Below, one piece after another: positions 35,472 to 55,095 of a DNA stretch of 64,000 nt (position 1 is its first letter; every line of letters starts with the position of its first letter). Both the position numbers and the translations under genes were made by a program. The stretch is from Endozoicomonas sp. G2_2. Its GTDB lineage: Bacteria; Pseudomonadota; Gammaproteobacteria; Nevskiales; Salinisphaeraceae. The stretch lies in contig NZ_JAGHQU010000003.1 of the NCBI RefSeq assembly GCF_017744135.1, forward strand, positions 124,001 to 188,000, in the 5' to 3' direction. The notes beneath the pieces were generated by a model that did no database searches, was not told where the DNA came from, and saw only the letters and a list, made by a program, of their open reading frames with translations.

Positions 35472-36167
35472 ATGGCGAAGATCTCCAAGCGCAAGGCAGC
35501 CATCCGCGAACAGATCGACCCGGTCAAGGTGTACCCGGTCGACGAGGCGCTCGAGCTGCTCAAGAAGCTGGCCAGTGCCAAGTTCACCGAGTCCGTCGAA
35601 GTGTCGGTGAATCTGGGCGTCAACGCCCGCAAGTCCGACCAGAACGTGCGCGGCTCGACCGTCATGCCCAACGGCACCGGCAAGAGCGTGCGCGTGGCCG
35701 TGTTTACACAGGGCGAGAACGCCGAGAAGGCCAAGGCGGCTGGCGCCGACGTGGTGGGTCTCAACGATCTGGCCGAGCAGGTTCAGGCGGGTGAGATCAA
35801 TTTCGACATGGTCGTCGCCACGCCGGACGCTATGCCGGTGGTCGGTCGTCTTGGCCAGATTCTCGGTCCGAAGGGGCTGATGCCGAATCCGAAGACGGGG
35901 ACGGTGACGGCCGATGTCGAGACGGCGGTCAAGAACGCCAAGGCGGGTCAGGTGCAGTACCGCACCGACAAGGCCGGCATTATCCATTGCGCCATCGGTA
36001 AAGTGGACTTTGGTAACGACGCCCTCAAGGAAAACCTGGCGGCCCTTATTGCGGATCTGCGCAAGGCCAAGCCGGCGAACGCCAAGGGCGTGTATTTCAA
36101 GAAGGTTTCGCTGTCGACCACGATGGGTCCCGGTCTAGCCGTGGACGCCACCGGTACGGCGGCATAA
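35472..36167 (+). CDS. rplA: Ribosomal protein L1
   Basis: A 231-residue L1 of the 50S stalk region. In E. coli it represses its own rplKA message. Signature blocks include [32 protein letters not shown], and [16 protein letters not shown]. Length matches the family. It is close to rplK and is followed by a 272-bp spacer holding the L10 leader. Confidence 0.97.
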   Translation: MAKISKRKAAIREQIDPVKVYPVDEALELLKKLASAKFTESVEVSVNLGVNARKSDQNVRGSTVMPNGTGKSVRVAVFTQGENAEKAKAAGADVVGLNDLAEQVQAGEINFDMVVATPDAMPVVGRLGQILGPKGLMPNPKTGTVTADVETAVKNAKAGQVQYRTDKAGIIHCAIGKVDFGNDALKENLAALIADLRKAKPANAKGVYFKKVSLSTTMGPGLAVDATGTAA

Positions 36168-36179
36168 GTGACGTGGGTG

Positions 36180-36330
36180 ACCCGGCGGCTCTGCTGCCGG
36201 GTGCCGACGCCGTAGTTCTTTGTAGCGTAGCCCGCTCTTCGATGGCTGCGTTGTCAAAGACCGTGAGGCGAACCGAAGGTCTCGGTTCTTAAAGGCGACG
36301 ACGCCAGCCTACGCAGATGACGTGTGTCGT
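36180..36330 (+). promoter_or_regulatory. L10 leader (L10-L12 autoregulatory RNA) region
   Basis: The spacer contains GCCTACGCAGA at 36307-36317, the conserved 3' signature of the L10 leader, and a matching GCGTAG at 36225-36230 that pairs with CTACGC (36309-36314) to close a long-range structure. In E. coli L10 and L12 bind this leader to repress rplJ. An initial hairpin ACCCGGC / GCCGGGT occurs at 36180-36202. The exact boundaries are estimated. Confidence 0.65.
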
Positions 36331-36439
36331 GAAGGCGCCAGCAGCGCCAAAGCGGCAGTCGTCGACGGGCATGCCCTCGGGCATGGCCGATCAATCATCC
36401 GGCGGCATGTGCCGTCGGTTTGCTCAAGGAGTGATGACT

Positions 36440-36967
36440 ATGGCCATGAGTTTTCAAGCCAAGCAGGCCATGGTGGCAGAAGTCAGCGACGTGGCGACCC
36501 GCGCGCATTCCGCAGTGCTTGCGGAATATCGGGGTCTCACGGCTGGCCAGATGGACACGCTTCGCGTGAACGCCCGTGAGGGTGGTGCGTACCTGAAGGT
36601 GATCAAGAACAATCTGGCCAAGCTGGCGCTGAAGGGCACCGAATACGAATGCATGAGCGATGCATTCGTGGGGCCGGTGATCCTGGGTTTCTCGCTGGAG
36701 GATCCGGGTTCGGCGGCTCGCGTTGTAAGCGATTTCCGCAAGAGCAACGATGCCCTGAAGGTGACGGCGATCTCGTTCAACGGGCAGCTGCTGCCCGGCG
36801 AACAGCTGGATCGTCTGGCCAAGCTGCCGACCCGTGACGAGGCTCTGTCCCAGCTGATGCGTGCCATGACGGCACCGGTCGAGAAGCTGGCTCGAGCCAC
36901 GCGCGAGCCGGTTGCCCAGCTCTCCCGCACCGTGGCCGCAGTCCGCGACGAAAAGCAGGCTGCTTGA
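36440..36967 (+). CDS. rplJ: Ribosomal protein L10
   Basis: A 175-residue stalk base protein that anchors L7/L12 dimers. It begins MAMSFQAKQAMVAEV and has LRVNAREGGAYLKVIKNNL, and a C-terminal helix for L12 binding. AAGGAG at 36426-36431 fixes ATG 36440; an ATG at 36434 is too close and in-frame codons further upstream would translate the leader. Confidence 0.95.
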   Translation: MAMSFQAKQAMVAEVSDVATRAHSAVLAEYRGLTAGQMDTLRVNAREGGAYLKVIKNNLAKLALKGTEYECMSDAFVGPVILGFSLEDPGSAARVVSDFRKSNDALKVTAISFNGQLLPGEQLDRLAKLPTRDEALSQLMRAMTAPVEKLARATREPVAQLSRTVAAVRDEKQAA

Positions 36968-37014
36968 ATCAATTGAATCGGGTCCACCGACCCCAAACGT
37001 ATTAGGAGCGAAAA

Positions 37015-37395
37015 ATGGCTGCTACGAAGGAAGAAGTACTCGAAGCGATCTCCGAGATGTCCGTCATGGACGTCGTCGAGCTCGTCGAGATGATGGAAGA
37101 GAAGTTCGGTGTTTCCGCTGCAGCGCCGGTCGCGATGGCCGCCGCTGGCGGTGGTGGCGGCGAAGCCGCGGCCGCCGAAGAGCAGACCGAGTTCGATGTG
37201 GTGCTCGCCAGCTTTGGCGACAACAAGGTCGGCGCCATTAAGGCCGTCCGCGCCATCACCGGCCTGGGTCTGAAGGAAGCCAAGGAAATGGTCGAATCCG
37301 CGCCTGCCACTCTGAAGGAAGGCGTCGAGAAGGCGGAAGCCGAAGAAATGAAGACCAAGCTTGAAGAAGCCGGCGCCAAGGTCGAGCTTAAGTAA
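37015..37395 (+). CDS. rplL: Ribosomal protein L7/L12
   Basis: The acidic 126-residue stalk protein that recruits translation GTPases. N-terminal dimerisation helices are followed by an Ala/Gly-rich hinge ([19 protein letters not shown]) and the C-terminal domain with [20 protein letters not shown]. An AGGAG ribosome site precedes the ATG. The rplL-rpoB gap has an attenuator-like hairpin (37452-37481). Confidence 0.97.
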   Translation: MAATKEEVLEAISEMSVMDVVELVEMMEEKFGVSAAAPVAMAAAGGGGGEAAAAEEQTEFDVVLASFGDNKVGAIKAVRAITGLGLKEAKEMVESAPATLKEGVEKAEAEEMKTKLEEAGAKVELK

Positions 37396-37451
37396 AGCAG
37401 GACGCGTCAAAGGAATTGTTCGACACGATAATTTGACGCTTTCGCGGAATT

Positions 37452-37481
37452 GGCTGGTAGCGGTGACGCTGCCGGCCTTTT
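37452..37481 (+). terminator. Attenuator-like hairpin between rplL and rpoB
   Basis: GGC-T-GGTAGCG pairs with CGCTGCC-G-GCC (one G-U pair, one mismatch) around GTGA, and TTTT follows at 37478-37481. Position matches the partial terminator known between rplL and rpoB in E. coli, which reduces polymerase gene output relative to the stalk proteins. Confidence 0.55.
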
Positions 37482-37569
37482 CCCGTTGCCCCCGACCGAA
37501 CGCGCGCGCTATACCGGGTCGCGAAACACTCACGGTTTCGCGGCAAGTCCAACCAGAGGGTTGAGTGAC

Positions 37570-41652
<4,083 letters not shown>

Positions 41653-41664
41653 TGACGGGTAGCG

Positions 41665-41687
41665 GCGGCCCGGCGATGCCGGGCCGC
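41665..41687 (+). other. Hairpin between rpoB and rpoC
   Basis: GCGGCCCGGC and GCCGGGCCGC, 10 bp, with loop GAT and no U-tract. It should not terminate; it may be a processing or stability element. Confidence 0.5.
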
Positions 41688-41747
41688 TCGCGACGGTTGC
41701 CCATCGTCGTGTGACGTGCCGATGCCCCTCACGATCCGGAGTAGGAC

Positions 41748-45971
<4,224 letters not shown>

Positions 45972-45977
45972 TGCGAG

Positions 45978-46015
45978 GGTGCCGGCGTTTCTGCTTGACA
46001 GAAAACGCCGGCACC
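45978..46015 (+). terminator. Hairpin after rpoC
   Basis: GGTGCCGGCGTTT (45978-45990) and AAACGCCGGCACC (46003-46015) pair perfectly; CTG/CAG extends the stem with one bulged A and leaves loop CTTGA. Only ATTAG follows, so the U-tract is missing. The stem overlaps the -35 of the str promoter. Confidence 0.6.
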
Positions 46016-46023
46016 ATTAGTAT
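45995..46023 (+). promoter_or_regulatory. str operon promoter
   Basis: TTGACA (45995-46000), exactly 17 bp, TAGTAT (46018-46023), and the GC-rich discriminator CCGCCGTCC. It lies about 75 bp before rpsL. GC-rich discriminators are usual in promoters under ppGpp control. The -35 sits in the loop of the rpoC terminator-like hairpin. Confidence 0.75.
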
Positions 46024-46098
46024 CCGCCGTCCTTTAACGGCAGCTCGATCCCGGTCGGGCTGCCTTTATATTTTTCATCGATCGAGCAGGGTGACGAC

Positions 46099-46473
46099 GT
46101 GTCTACGGTCAACCAACTGGTCCGCAAGGGCCGCAAAGACAAGCCCCAGAAGAACGACGTCCCCGCGCTGCAGGGGTGTCCGCAGCGTCGCGGGGTCTGC
46201 ACGCGCGTGTACACCACGACGCCGAAGAAGCCGAACTCCGCGCTGCGTAAAGTTGCGCGTGTTCGCCTGACCAACGGCTACGAAGTTGCCAGCTACATTG
46301 GTGGTGAAGGCCACAACCTGCAGGAACACTCGGTCGTGCTGATTCGCGGCGGTCGTGTGAAGGACTTGCCGGGTGTGCGCTATCACACGGTGCGTGGTGC
46401 GCTCGACGCCTCCGGTGTCGAAGCGCGTCGCCAGGGCCGTTCCAAGTACGGCGCCAAGAAGCCGAAGTCCTAG
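46099..46473 (+). CDS. rpsL: Ribosomal protein S12
   Basis: A 124-residue S12 of the decoding centre. GTG start at 46099 with GGGTGACG upstream. The streptomycin-determining residues are wild type: Lys in [11 protein letters not shown] and Lys in [11 protein letters not shown]. First gene of the str operon rpsL-rpsG-fusA-tuf. Confidence 0.97.
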   Translation: MSTVNQLVRKGRKDKPQKNDVPALQGCPQRRGVCTRVYTTTPKKPNSALRKVARVRLTNGYEVASYIGGEGHNLQEHSVVLIRGGRVKDLPGVRYHTVRGALDASGVEARRQGRSKYGAKKPKS

Positions 46474-46512
46474 TCCGAACGCACTAGTTCAACGAATACC
46501 TAAAGGTTCACT

Positions 46513-46986
46513 ATGTCCCGTCGTGCATCCGCGCCGCGTCGCGAAATCCTGCCCGATCCGCGCTACCACAGCGAGCTGCTTGCGAAGTTCATGAACATGA
46601 TCATGGAAGACGGCAAGAAGTCGAAGGCCGAGGCCATCGTCTACGGCGCGCTGACCCAGATCGGCACCAAGAAGGGTACCGACGAGCCGCTCGAGATTCT
46701 CGAGGAAGCGCTGGATAACATCCGCCCCGCGGTCGAGGTGAAATCCCGTCGTGTCGGTGGTGCCACCTATCAGGTGCCGGTGGAAGTTCGTGCGGTGCGT
46801 CGCACGACGCTGGCCATGCGCTGGGTGATCGATGCAGCCCGCAAGCGCGGCGAGCACTCCATGGCGCAGCGTCTGGCCGGTGAACTGCTGGATGCTTCCG
46901 AGCATCGCGGCGCCGCCGTCAAGAAGCGCGAAGACACGCATCGCATGGCGGACGCCAACAAGGCGTTCTCGCACTTCCGCTGGTAA
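46513..46986 (+). CDS. rpsG: Ribosomal protein S7
   Basis: A 157-residue S7, primary binder of the 16S rRNA 3' domain and autogenous repressor of the str operon in E. coli. It starts [17 protein letters not shown] and has [12 protein letters not shown] and [13 protein letters not shown]. Follows rpsL by 39 bp. Confidence 0.97.
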   Translation: MSRRASAPRREILPDPRYHSELLAKFMNMIMEDGKKSKAEAIVYGALTQIGTKKGTDEPLEILEEALDNIRPAVEVKSRRVGGATYQVPVEVRAVRRTTLAMRWVIDAARKRGEHSMAQRLAGELLDASEHRGAAVKKREDTHRMADANKAFSHFRW

Positions 46987-47030
46987 GCGGCGCGCGGCCC
47001 ATTTTCGAGATTCGAAAAGAGAACTAATTC

Positions 47031-49145
47031 ATGTCCCGCAAGCATCCTCTCGAGCGTTATCGCAACATCGGCATCATGGCCCACATTGATGCCGGCAAGA
47101 CGACGACGACCGAACGTGTCCTCTACTACACCGGTATTTCGCACAAGATGGGCGAAGTGCACGACGGTGCGGCCGTGATGGACTGGATGGCGCAGGAGCA
47201 GGAGCGCGGCATCACCATCACGTCAGCCGCGACGACCTGCTTCTGGCAGGGCATGGAACAGCAGTTCCCCGAGCAGTACCGCATCAACATCATCGATACG
47301 CCGGGGCACGTGGACTTCACGATCGAAGTCGAGCGCTCGCTTCGTGTACTCGACGGTGCCGTCTGTGTGCTGGACGCCAACGCGGGTGTCGAACCGCAGA
47401 CCGAAACGGTCTGGCGTCAGGCCAACAAGTACCATGTTCCGCGGCTGGTGTTCGTCAACAAGATGGACAAGCTGGGTGCGGACTATTACCGCTGTGTGCA
47501 GATGATGCGCGATCGTCTGGCCACGCACCCCGTCTCGATCCAGCTGCCGATCGGCGCCGAGGACGACTTTGAGGGCGTGGTCGATCTGCTGCGCATGCAG
47601 GCGATCTACTGGAACCAGGAAGACGCCGGTCGTACCTTCGAGGCGCGCGAGATTCCCGATCATCTCAAGGCCGACGCCGAGAAGTATCGCGAAGAGATGG
47701 TCGAGGCCGCCGCGGAAGCCGACGAAGAGTTGATGGATCGCTATCTCGAGAACGGCGAGTTGTCCGACGAGGACATCAAGTCGGGTCTTCGTGCGCGCAC
47801 CATCGCCAATGAGATCTGCCTGTGCCTGTGTGGCACGGCATTCAAGAATAAGGGCGTTCAGGCCATGCTCGACGCTGTCGTCGACTATCTGCCTGCGCCG
47901 ACCGAAGTGCCGCCGATCAAGGGCCAGGACGCCAACGATCCCGATACCAAGATCGAGCGTCGCGCGAGCGACGAAGAGCCGTTCGCGGCGCTGGTGTTCA
48001 AGATCGCGACCGACCCGTTCGTGGGCTCGCTGTCGTTCATCCGGGTTTACTCGGGCGTGCTCTCTTCGGGCGATTCGGTCTACAACCCGATCGAGAACAA
48101 GAAGGAGCGTGTGGGTCGCATCCTGCAGATGCACTCCAACTCGCGCGAAGAGATCAAGGAAGTCCGCGCCGGCGATATCGCCGCGGTGGTTGGTCTGAAG
48201 AACGTGACCACTGGCTACACGCTGTGCGCGCCGGACTCCCAGGTGATTCTCGAGCGCATGGAGTTCCCGGATCCGGTTATTGCCGTTGCCGTGGAACCCA
48301 AGTCCCGCGCCGATCAGGAAAAGATGGGCGTCGCGTTGTCGAAGCTGGCCCAGGAGGATCCGTCCTTCCAGGTGCGCACCGACGAGGAAACGGCGCAGAC
48401 CATTATCTCCGGCATGGGTGAGCTCCACCTCGAGATCATTGTCGATCGCATGAAGCGTGAGTTCGGCGTCGAGGCGAATGTCGGTGCGCCGCAGGTCGCG
48501 TATCGCGAGACCATTCGCAAGGAAGTCGAGCAGGAAGGCAAGTTCGTGCGCCAGTCGGGTGGTCGTGGCCAGTACGGTCATGTCTATCTGCGGCTCGAGC
48601 CGCAGGAAGAGGCCGGCACCGGCTACGAGTTCGTCAACGCCATCACCGGTGGCGTGGTGCCGAAGGAATACATCAACTCCGTGGACAAGGGTGTCCAGGA
48701 AGCGATGGCCAACGGTGTGGTCGCGGGTTACCCGATGGTCGACCTCAAGGTCACGCTTTATGACGGCTCCTATCACGATGTTGACTCGAGCGAGGCCGCG
48801 TTTAAAATAGCCGGCTCGATGGCGTTCAAGGACGGTGCTCGTCAGGCATCGCCGGTGCTGCTCGAGCCGATGATGGACGTGGAAGTCGTCACGCCGGAAG
48901 AATACATGGGTGACGTGATGGGCGATCTGAATCGCCGTCGCGGCACCGTCAAGGGCATGGAAGACATCCCGACCGGCAAGCAGCTTTCCGCTGCCGTGCC
49001 GCTCTCCGAGATGTTCGGTTACTCGACTGATCTGCGCTCCATGAGCCAGGGTCGTGCCACCTACACCATGCAGTTCGAGAAATACTCGGAAGCACCTTCG
49101 CACGTGATCGAAGGTCTGACCCGAAACCAGTCGCAAAAGGCATAA
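47031..49145 (+). CDS. fusA: Elongation factor G
   Basis: The translocase GTPase, 704 residues. GTPase motifs [13 protein letters not shown] (about 17-29), DTPGHVDFT and NKMDKLGA; domain IV has the conserved [11 protein letters not shown]. Ends QSQKA. It lies in the str operon between rpsG and tuf copy 2 (12-bp gap). Confidence 0.98.
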   Translation: MSRKHPLERYRNIGIMAHIDAGKTTTTERVLYYTGISHKMGEVHDGAAVMDWMAQEQERGITITSAATTCFWQGMEQQFPEQYRINIIDTPGHVDFTIEVERSLRVLDGAVCVLDANAGVEPQTETVWRQANKYHVPRLVFVNKMDKLGADYYRCVQMMRDRLATHPVSIQLPIGAEDDFEGVVDLLRMQAIYWNQEDAGRTFEAREIPDHLKADAEKYREEMVEAAAEADEELMDRYLENGELSDEDIKSGLRARTIANEICLCLCGTAFKNKGVQAMLDAVVDYLPAPTEVPPIKGQDANDPDTKIERRASDEEPFAALVFKIATDPFVGSLSFIRVYSGVLSSGDSVYNPIENKKERVGRILQMHSNSREEIKEVRAGDIAAVVGLKNVTTGYTLCAPDSQVILERMEFPDPVIAVAVEPKSRADQEKMGVALSKLAQEDPSFQVRTDEETAQTIISGMGELHLEIIVDRMKREFGVEANVGAPQVAYRETIRKEVEQEGKFVRQSGGRGQYGHVYLRLEPQEEAGTGYEFVNAITGGVVPKEYINSVDKGVQEAMANGVVAGYPMVDLKVTLYDGSYHDVDSSEAAFKIAGSMAFKDGARQASPVLLEPMMDVEVVTPEEYMGDVMGDLNRRRGTVKGMEDIPTGKQLSAAVPLSEMFGYSTDLRSMSQGRATYTMQFEKYSEAPSHVIEGLTRNQSQKA

Positions 49146-49157
49146 GAGGTAGTCGCC

Positions 49158-50348
<1,191 letters not shown>

Positions 50349-50350
50349 CC

Positions 50351-50665
50351 ATGGCCGCAAGTCAGAACATTCGTATTCGTCTCAAGGCCTTCGATCATCG
50401 TCTGATCGACAAGTCGGCGCGCGAAATCGTGGAAACCGCCAAGCGCACGGGTGCGCAGGTGCATGGCCCGATTCCGCTGCCGACGCGCAAGGAGCGTTAC
50501 ACGATCCTGATCTCGCCGCATGTCAACAAGGACGCGCGGGACCAGTACGAGATCCGCACCCACAAGCGGATGATGGATATCGTCGAGCCCACGGAGAAGA
50601 CCGTGGATGCGCTCATGAAGCTGGATCTTGCTGCGGGCGTCGACGTCCAAATTAAATTGCAGTAA
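50351..50665 (+). CDS. rpsJ: Ribosomal protein S10
   Basis: A 104-residue S10, also NusE in transcription antitermination. It starts [20 protein letters not shown] and has [10 protein letters not shown] and [17 protein letters not shown]. It follows tuf by 2 bp and is separated from rplC by 146 bp containing a promoter and hairpin, an unusual split of the S10 operon. Confidence 0.97.
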   Translation: MAASQNIRIRLKAFDHRLIDKSAREIVETAKRTGAQVHGPIPLPTRKERYTILISPHVNKDARDQYEIRTHKRMMDIVEPTEKTVDALMKLDLAAGVDVQIKLQ

Positions 50666-50668
50666 GGC

Positions 50669-50697
50669 AAGACAAATCGGTCGCAGTCTGGTATAGT
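50669..50697 (+). promoter_or_regulatory. Candidate promoter between rpsJ and rplC
   Basis: AAGACA (50669-50674), 17 bp, TATAGT (50692-50697), then the CCGCGACCC discriminator. It lies 115 bp before rplC. In E. coli the S10 operon promoter and leader precede rpsJ; here it appears inside the operon. Confidence 0.6.
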
Positions 50698-50710
50698 CCG
50701 CGACCCTGGC

Positions 50711-50741
50711 GAACAAGGCCCGCACCACGCGGGCCTTGTTC
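50711..50741 (+). promoter_or_regulatory. Leader hairpin before rplC
   Basis: GAACAAGGCCCGC (50711-50723) and GCGGGCCTTGTTC (50729-50741), perfect 13-bp stem with loop ACCAC, begins about 8 bp after the expected transcription start. No U-tract follows, so it is a leader stem rather than a terminator. It could serve L4 autoregulation, but this is not shown. Confidence 0.5.
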
Positions 50742-50811
50742 ACTGGATGCAACCAAACTTGAACTGTCGCCCCCTCTAGCGAGTGGCGATAAGCGAGAAG
50801 GTATTTAACAC

Positions 50812-51519
50812 ATGGCTATTGGATTGGTAGGTCGCAAGCGCGGCATGTCTCGCGTTTTCGACGACAACGGCGTGTCCGTTCCGGTAACGGTCGTCGAAGT
50901 CGAGCCCAACCGTGTCGTTCAGATGAAGGATACGGATACGGAAGGCTATCGCGCCGTACAGGTCACGACGGGTTCGCGTCGTGCCAGTCGCGTGACGAAG
51001 GCCAGCGCCGGCCATTTCAAGAAGGCTGGCGTCGAAGCCGGTCGCGGGCTCTGGGAGTTCCGCGTCGAAGGCGAGTGGCCGACCGTTCCGGGTGCTGCGC
51101 CGCAGCCCACCGAGGAAGGCGAGGAGCCGGCCGAGGCGGAGCAGGTCGAGTTGGCCGTTGGCGGTGAGTTGACGGTGTCGCTGTTCTCGGAAGGTCAGAT
51201 CGTCGACGTGGTCGGTCGGTCGATCGGTAAGGGTTACGGCGGTGTGATCAAGCGTCACAACTTCCGCTCGCAGCGCATGTCGCACGGCAACTCGAAAGCC
51301 CACCGTGCGCCGGGCGCGATTGGTCAGAACCAGTCGCCGGGCCATGTGTTTAAGGGTAAGAAGATGGCGGGCCAGCTCGGCAACGCGCGCACCACGGTTC
51401 AGAACCTGCGTGTCGTGCGTGTCGATGCCGAACGCAACCTCATCCTGATCCAGGGCGGTGTTCCGGGTGCCAAGGGCGGTGACGTGGTCATCAGTCCGGC
51501 AGTCAAGAAAGCCGGTTAA
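50812..51519 (+). CDS. rplC: Ribosomal protein L3 with acidic insertion
   Basis: A 235-residue L3, about 26 longer than E. coli. The core is conserved ([37 protein letters not shown]-like [20 protein letters not shown]). Residues about 87-113 are an inserted Pro/Glu-rich segment, [15 protein letters not shown] at its core, between two beta strands of the globular part. First gene after the candidate promoter. Confidence 0.96.
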   Translation: MAIGLVGRKRGMSRVFDDNGVSVPVTVVEVEPNRVVQMKDTDTEGYRAVQVTTGSRRASRVTKASAGHFKKAGVEAGRGLWEFRVEGEWPTVPGAAPQPTEEGEEPAEAEQVELAVGGELTVSLFSEGQIVDVVGRSIGKGYGGVIKRHNFRSQRMSHGNSKAHRAPGAIGQNQSPGHVFKGKKMAGQLGNARTTVQNLRVVRVDAERNLILIQGGVPGAKGGDVVISPAVKKAG

Positions 51520-51546
51520 GCGCGACTCTCACGACAGGCATAAGTC

Positions 51547-52155
51547 ATGGAACTGAATTTGGCAACAGGCGGCAAATCGGTCTCGGTCTCTGACGAGATC
51601 TTCGCGCGCCCGTTCAACAAGGATCTGGTGCATCAGATCGTGACCGCATACCTGGCGGGTTCGCGCGCTGGCACCAAGGCACAAAAGAATCGTGCGGCCG
51701 TGCGCGGTGGCGGCAAGAAGCCGTGGCGCCAGAAGGGGACGGGTCGTGCGCGTGCCGGCACCATTCGCAGCCCGATCTGGGCTGGCGGCGGCGTGACTTT
51801 TGCGGCAGTCCCGCGGGATTACTCGCAGAAGGTCAACCGCAAGATGTATCGCGCAGGGATGCGCGCCATCGTGTCCGAGCTGCTTCGGCAGGATCGGTTG
51901 GTCGTGATCGAGGCGCCCGCGCTCGAAGCGCGGAGCACCAAGGCGCTGATCAAGGCGCTTGACGACCAGAATTGCGCGCCGCGCGGGCTGATGGTTGTTG
52001 GCGAAGTCGACGACAAGCTTGGTTACTCCGCGAACAACATCGTCGGCCTCGACGTGGTGGGTGTCTCCGCGCTTGACCCGGTGGTGCTGGTGGGTGCCGA
52101 GAAGGTGCTGATCACGGAAGAGGCGCTTCGCGCCCTTGAAGGTTGGTTGCAATGA
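51547..52155 (+). CDS. rplD: Ribosomal protein L4
   Basis: A 202-residue L4, which lines the exit tunnel and in E. coli represses the S10 operon. It has HQIVTAYLAGSRAGTKAQK, the loop GKKPWRQKGTGRARAGT and PLW-like SPIWAGGG. The stop overlaps the rplW start (ATGA). Confidence 0.96.
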   Translation: MELNLATGGKSVSVSDEIFARPFNKDLVHQIVTAYLAGSRAGTKAQKNRAAVRGGGKKPWRQKGTGRARAGTIRSPIWAGGGVTFAAVPRDYSQKVNRKMYRAGMRAIVSELLRQDRLVVIEAPALEARSTKALIKALDDQNCAPRGLMVVGEVDDKLGYSANNIVGLDVVGVSALDPVVLVGAEKVLITEEALRALEGWLQ

Positions 52156-52454
52156 ACCAGGAACGCATTTTTCAGATCTTGCGCGCGCCGCACATTTCCG
52201 AGAAGAGCAGTGTCGTCGGCGACGCGAACAACCAGGTCGTGTTCGAAGTCGCCAAGACTGCGAGCAAGCCGGAAATCGCGGCTGCGGTAGCGTCGCTCTT
52301 CGACGTGAAGGTCGAGGGCGTGACCACGATCAACGTGAAGCCGAAGCTGAAGCGGTTCCGTGGTCGTCCGGGTATGCGCAGCGGCTGGAAGAAGGCCTAC
52401 GTCACGCTGGCCGACGGCGAGGAAATCGATTTCCTCGACGGCGCCACTCAGTAA
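52152..52454 (+). CDS. rplW: Ribosomal protein L23
   Basis: A 100-residue L23 at the tunnel exit, docking site for trigger factor and SRP. It starts MNQERIFQILRAPHISEKS, and contains VEGVTTINVKPKLKRFRGR. ATG 52152 overlaps the rplD stop; a start 9 bases upstream is less likely. Confidence 0.95.
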   Translation: MNQERIFQILRAPHISEKSSVVGDANNQVVFEVAKTASKPEIAAAVASLFDVKVEGVTTINVKPKLKRFRGRPGMRSGWKKAYVTLADGEEIDFLDGATQ

Positions 52455-52487
52455 GCGCTGCGATAAGCGTCAGACAGGTAAGGAATT

Positions 52488-53324
52488 ATGGCACTCAAGA
52501 AAGCCAAGCCGACATCCGCGGGTCGTCGCTTTGTCGTGAGCGTCAAGGACCACGCCTTGCACAACGGCAAGCCCGAGTCCTCGCTCGTCGTCAAGAAGCA
52601 CAAGCAGGGTGGTCGCAACAATAACGGTCGCATCACGGTCCGTCATCGTGGTGGCGGTCATCGTCAGCACTATCGTCTTGTCGATTTCAAGCGCGACAAG
52701 GACGGCGTGCCGGCGAAGGTCGAGCGGCTCGAATACGACCCGAATCGCAGTGCGAATATCGCGTTGCTGTGCTACTTGGACGGCGAGCGGCGTTACATCA
52801 TTGCGCCCCGCGGGGTGGCGATCGGTGCTCAGATCGTGTCCGGTCCGCAGTCGCCGATTCGTCCCGGGAATGCGTTGCCGCTGGCGAGCATCCCTGTCGG
52901 CACGACGGTGCATTGTGTCGAGATGCGTCCCGGCAAGGGCGCGCAGCTCGGCCGCAGCGCGGGTGCTGCGATCCAGGTTGCGGCTCGCGCCGGCGAGTAC
53001 GCGGTACTTCGCCTGAAGTCCGGCGAGACGCGTCGCGTGCATATCAACTGCCGCGCGACGGTCGGCGAAGTCGGCAATTACGAGCACAGCCTCCGTCAGC
53101 TGGGCAAGGCCGGTGCCAAGCGGTGGCGCGGGCGTCGCCCGACGGTTCGTGGTGTGGCCATGAACCCGGTGGATCATCCGCACGGCGGTGGTGAAGGTCG
53201 CACCAGTGGTGGTCGGCATCCGACCAGTCCCTGGGGCTGGAAGACGAAGGGTTTCAAGACGCGTGCAAACAAGCGCACCGACGGCATGATTGTTCGTCGC
53301 AGCGCCAAGCGCAAGAAGCGGTAA
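52488..53324 (+). CDS. rplB: Ribosomal protein L2
   Basis: A 278-residue L2, needed for subunit association and peptidyl transfer. It has [11 protein letters not shown], GDxxxA-like [14 protein letters not shown], and the C-terminal [14 protein letters not shown] with the important His. RNA-binding tail ends RRSAKRKKR. Confidence 0.97.
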   Translation: MALKKAKPTSAGRRFVVSVKDHALHNGKPESSLVVKKHKQGGRNNNGRITVRHRGGGHRQHYRLVDFKRDKDGVPAKVERLEYDPNRSANIALLCYLDGERRYIIAPRGVAIGAQIVSGPQSPIRPGNALPLASIPVGTTVHCVEMRPGKGAQLGRSAGAAIQVAARAGEYAVLRLKSGETRRVHINCRATVGEVGNYEHSLRQLGKAGAKRWRGRRPTVRGVAMNPVDHPHGGGEGRTSGGRHPTSPWGWKTKGFKTRANKRTDGMIVRRSAKRKKR

Positions 53325-53354
53325 GCCGCGTTCTATACAGGCACAGGAATAGCT

Positions 53355-53624
53355 ATGCCCCGTTCAATCAAGAAAGGCCCGTTCGTGGATTTGCACTTGG
53401 CCGCCAAGGTCGAGGCCGCCGCGGGCAGTAGCACCAAGCGTCCGATCAAGACCTGGTCGCGTCGCTCGATGGTGACGCCGGACATGATCGGTCTGACCAT
53501 TGCCGTGCATAACGGCCGTCAGCATGTGCCGGTGTTCGTGTCGGAGAACATGGTCGGCCATAAGCTCGGCGAATTCTCCCCGACGCGGACGTTCAAGGGT
53601 CACCTTGGCGATCGCAAGGGTTAA
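53355..53624 (+). CDS. rpsS: Ribosomal protein S19
   Basis: An 89-residue S19 of the small-subunit head. It has [28 protein letters not shown] and [16 protein letters not shown]. Follows rplB by 30 bp. Confidence 0.97.
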   Translation: MPRSIKKGPFVDLHLAAKVEAAAGSSTKRPIKTWSRRSMVTPDMIGLTIAVHNGRQHVPVFVSENMVGHKLGEFSPTRTFKGHLGDRKG

Positions 53625-53641
53625 GGCGAGGACTTATCACT

Positions 53642-53974
53642 ATGGAATCGTTCGCCAAACTGCGTTTCGCGCGGATTTCGCCGCAGAAGGCCCGCCTCGT
53701 TGCCGACGAAGTGCGTGGCATGCCGGTCGAGCGCGCGCTCGAAACGCTGCAGTTTTCGACCAAGAAGGCCGCGCAGATCGTGCGCAAGGTGCTCGAGTCG
53801 GCTGTCGCCAACGCCGAGCACAATGAAGGCGCCGACATCGACGAGCTCAAGGTCTCGGTGATCATGGTGGACGAGGGTCCGACCATGAAGCGCATGAAGC
53901 CGCGTGCACGAGGTCGTGCCGACCGGATTTTCAAGCGTACGAGTCACCTGACGATTCGTGTCGCAGACAAGTAA
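53642..53974 (+). CDS. rplV: Ribosomal protein L22
   Basis: A 110-residue L22, lining the exit tunnel. It has [22 protein letters not shown] and the extended loop [18 protein letters not shown]. Confidence 0.97.
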   Translation: MESFAKLRFARISPQKARLVADEVRGMPVERALETLQFSTKKAAQIVRKVLESAVANAEHNEGADIDELKVSVIMVDEGPTMKRMKPRARGRADRIFKRTSHLTIRVADK

Positions 53975-53986
53975 TCGGACATAGAT

Positions 53987-54667
53987 ATGGGTCATAAAGT
54001 ACATCCTGTCGGTTTCCGCCTGGGCATCACCTCCGAGTGGAGCTCGCGCTGGTATGCCGAAAACGCCGGCTATCGCGATGCACTGAACACGGATCTCGAG
54101 ATTCGTGACTTCATCCGCGAGAAGCTGTCGCACGCGTCGGTAAGCCGTATCCAGATCGATCGGCCGGCCCGCTCGGCGCGCATCACGATCCACACGGCGC
54201 GCCCCGGTATCGTGATCGGGAAGAAGGGCGAGGATATCGACAAACTGCGTGCGGAAGTCTCCGAGCGTATGGGCGTGCCGGTTCACCTGTCGGTGGAAGA
54301 GATTCGTCGGCCGGAACTGGACGCACTGCTCGTGGCCCAGAATATCGCGCAGCAGCTCGAGCGTCGGATCATGTTCCGTCGTGCGATGAAGCGCGCGGTG
54401 GGCAACGCGATGCGTCTCGGTGCCGGCGGTATCCGTGTGAACGTGGCGGGCCGTCTGAACGGCGCCGAAATCGCACGTACCGAGTGGTATCGCGATGGGC
54501 GAGTGCCGCTGCATACGCTGCGCGCCGACATCGATTATGGCCTCGCTGAAGCCAAGACCACTTATGGCGTCATCGGCGTCAAGGTCTGGATCTTCAAGGG
54601 CGAGGTGTTCGACACCGATCCCAAGATCGAAGAGAAGCCCGCCGAATCCGGCGCGGCCGCGGGGTAA
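53987..54667 (+). CDS. rpsC: Ribosomal protein S3
   Basis: A 226-residue S3 with a KH domain ([17 protein letters not shown]) at the mRNA entry site. Begins [15 protein letters not shown] and ends with an acidic tail. Follows rplV by 12 bp. Confidence 0.97.
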   Translation: MGHKVHPVGFRLGITSEWSSRWYAENAGYRDALNTDLEIRDFIREKLSHASVSRIQIDRPARSARITIHTARPGIVIGKKGEDIDKLRAEVSERMGVPVHLSVEEIRRPELDALLVAQNIAQQLERRIMFRRAMKRAVGNAMRLGAGGIRVNVAGRLNGAEIARTEWYRDGRVPLHTLRADIDYGLAEAKTTYGVIGVKVWIFKGEVFDTDPKIEEKPAESGAAAG

Positions 54668-54673
54668 TCAACC

Positions 54674-55087
54674 ATGTTGCAACCGAAACGAGTCAAGTTC
54701 CGCAAGGTTCAGAAGGGTCGCAACCGTGGCCTGGCGCAGCGCGGTAACGAGGTGAGCTTTGGCGAGTACGGGCTGAAGGCCGTACAGCGTGGCCGGCTCA
54801 CTGCCCGCCAGATCGAGGCGGCGCGTCGTGCCATGACCCGTCATATCAAGCGTGGCGGCAAGACGTGGATCCGCGTGTTCCCGGACAAGCCGGTAACGAA
54901 AAAGCCGATTGAAGTCCGCATGGGTAAGGGCAAGGGCAACGTCGAATTCTGGGTGGCCAAGGTGCAGCCCGGTTCCATGCTCTACGAGATGGAAGGCGTT
55001 AGCCGTGAAGTCGCCCAGGAAGCGTTCCGTCTGGCGGCGTCCAAGCTGCCGGTGAAGACGGCCTTTGTCGAACGCAAGATTCTGTAG
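54674..55087 (+). CDS. rplP: Ribosomal protein L16
   Basis: A 137-residue L16 near the A site. It has [40 protein letters not shown] and [15 protein letters not shown]. Confidence 0.97.
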   Translation: MLQPKRVKFRKVQKGRNRGLAQRGNEVSFGEYGLKAVQRGRLTARQIEAARRAMTRHIKRGGKTWIRVFPDKPVTKKPIEVRMGKGKGNVEFWVAKVQPGSMLYEMEGVSREVAQEAFRLAASKLPVKTAFVERKIL

Positions 55088-55095
55088 AGGCGAAG

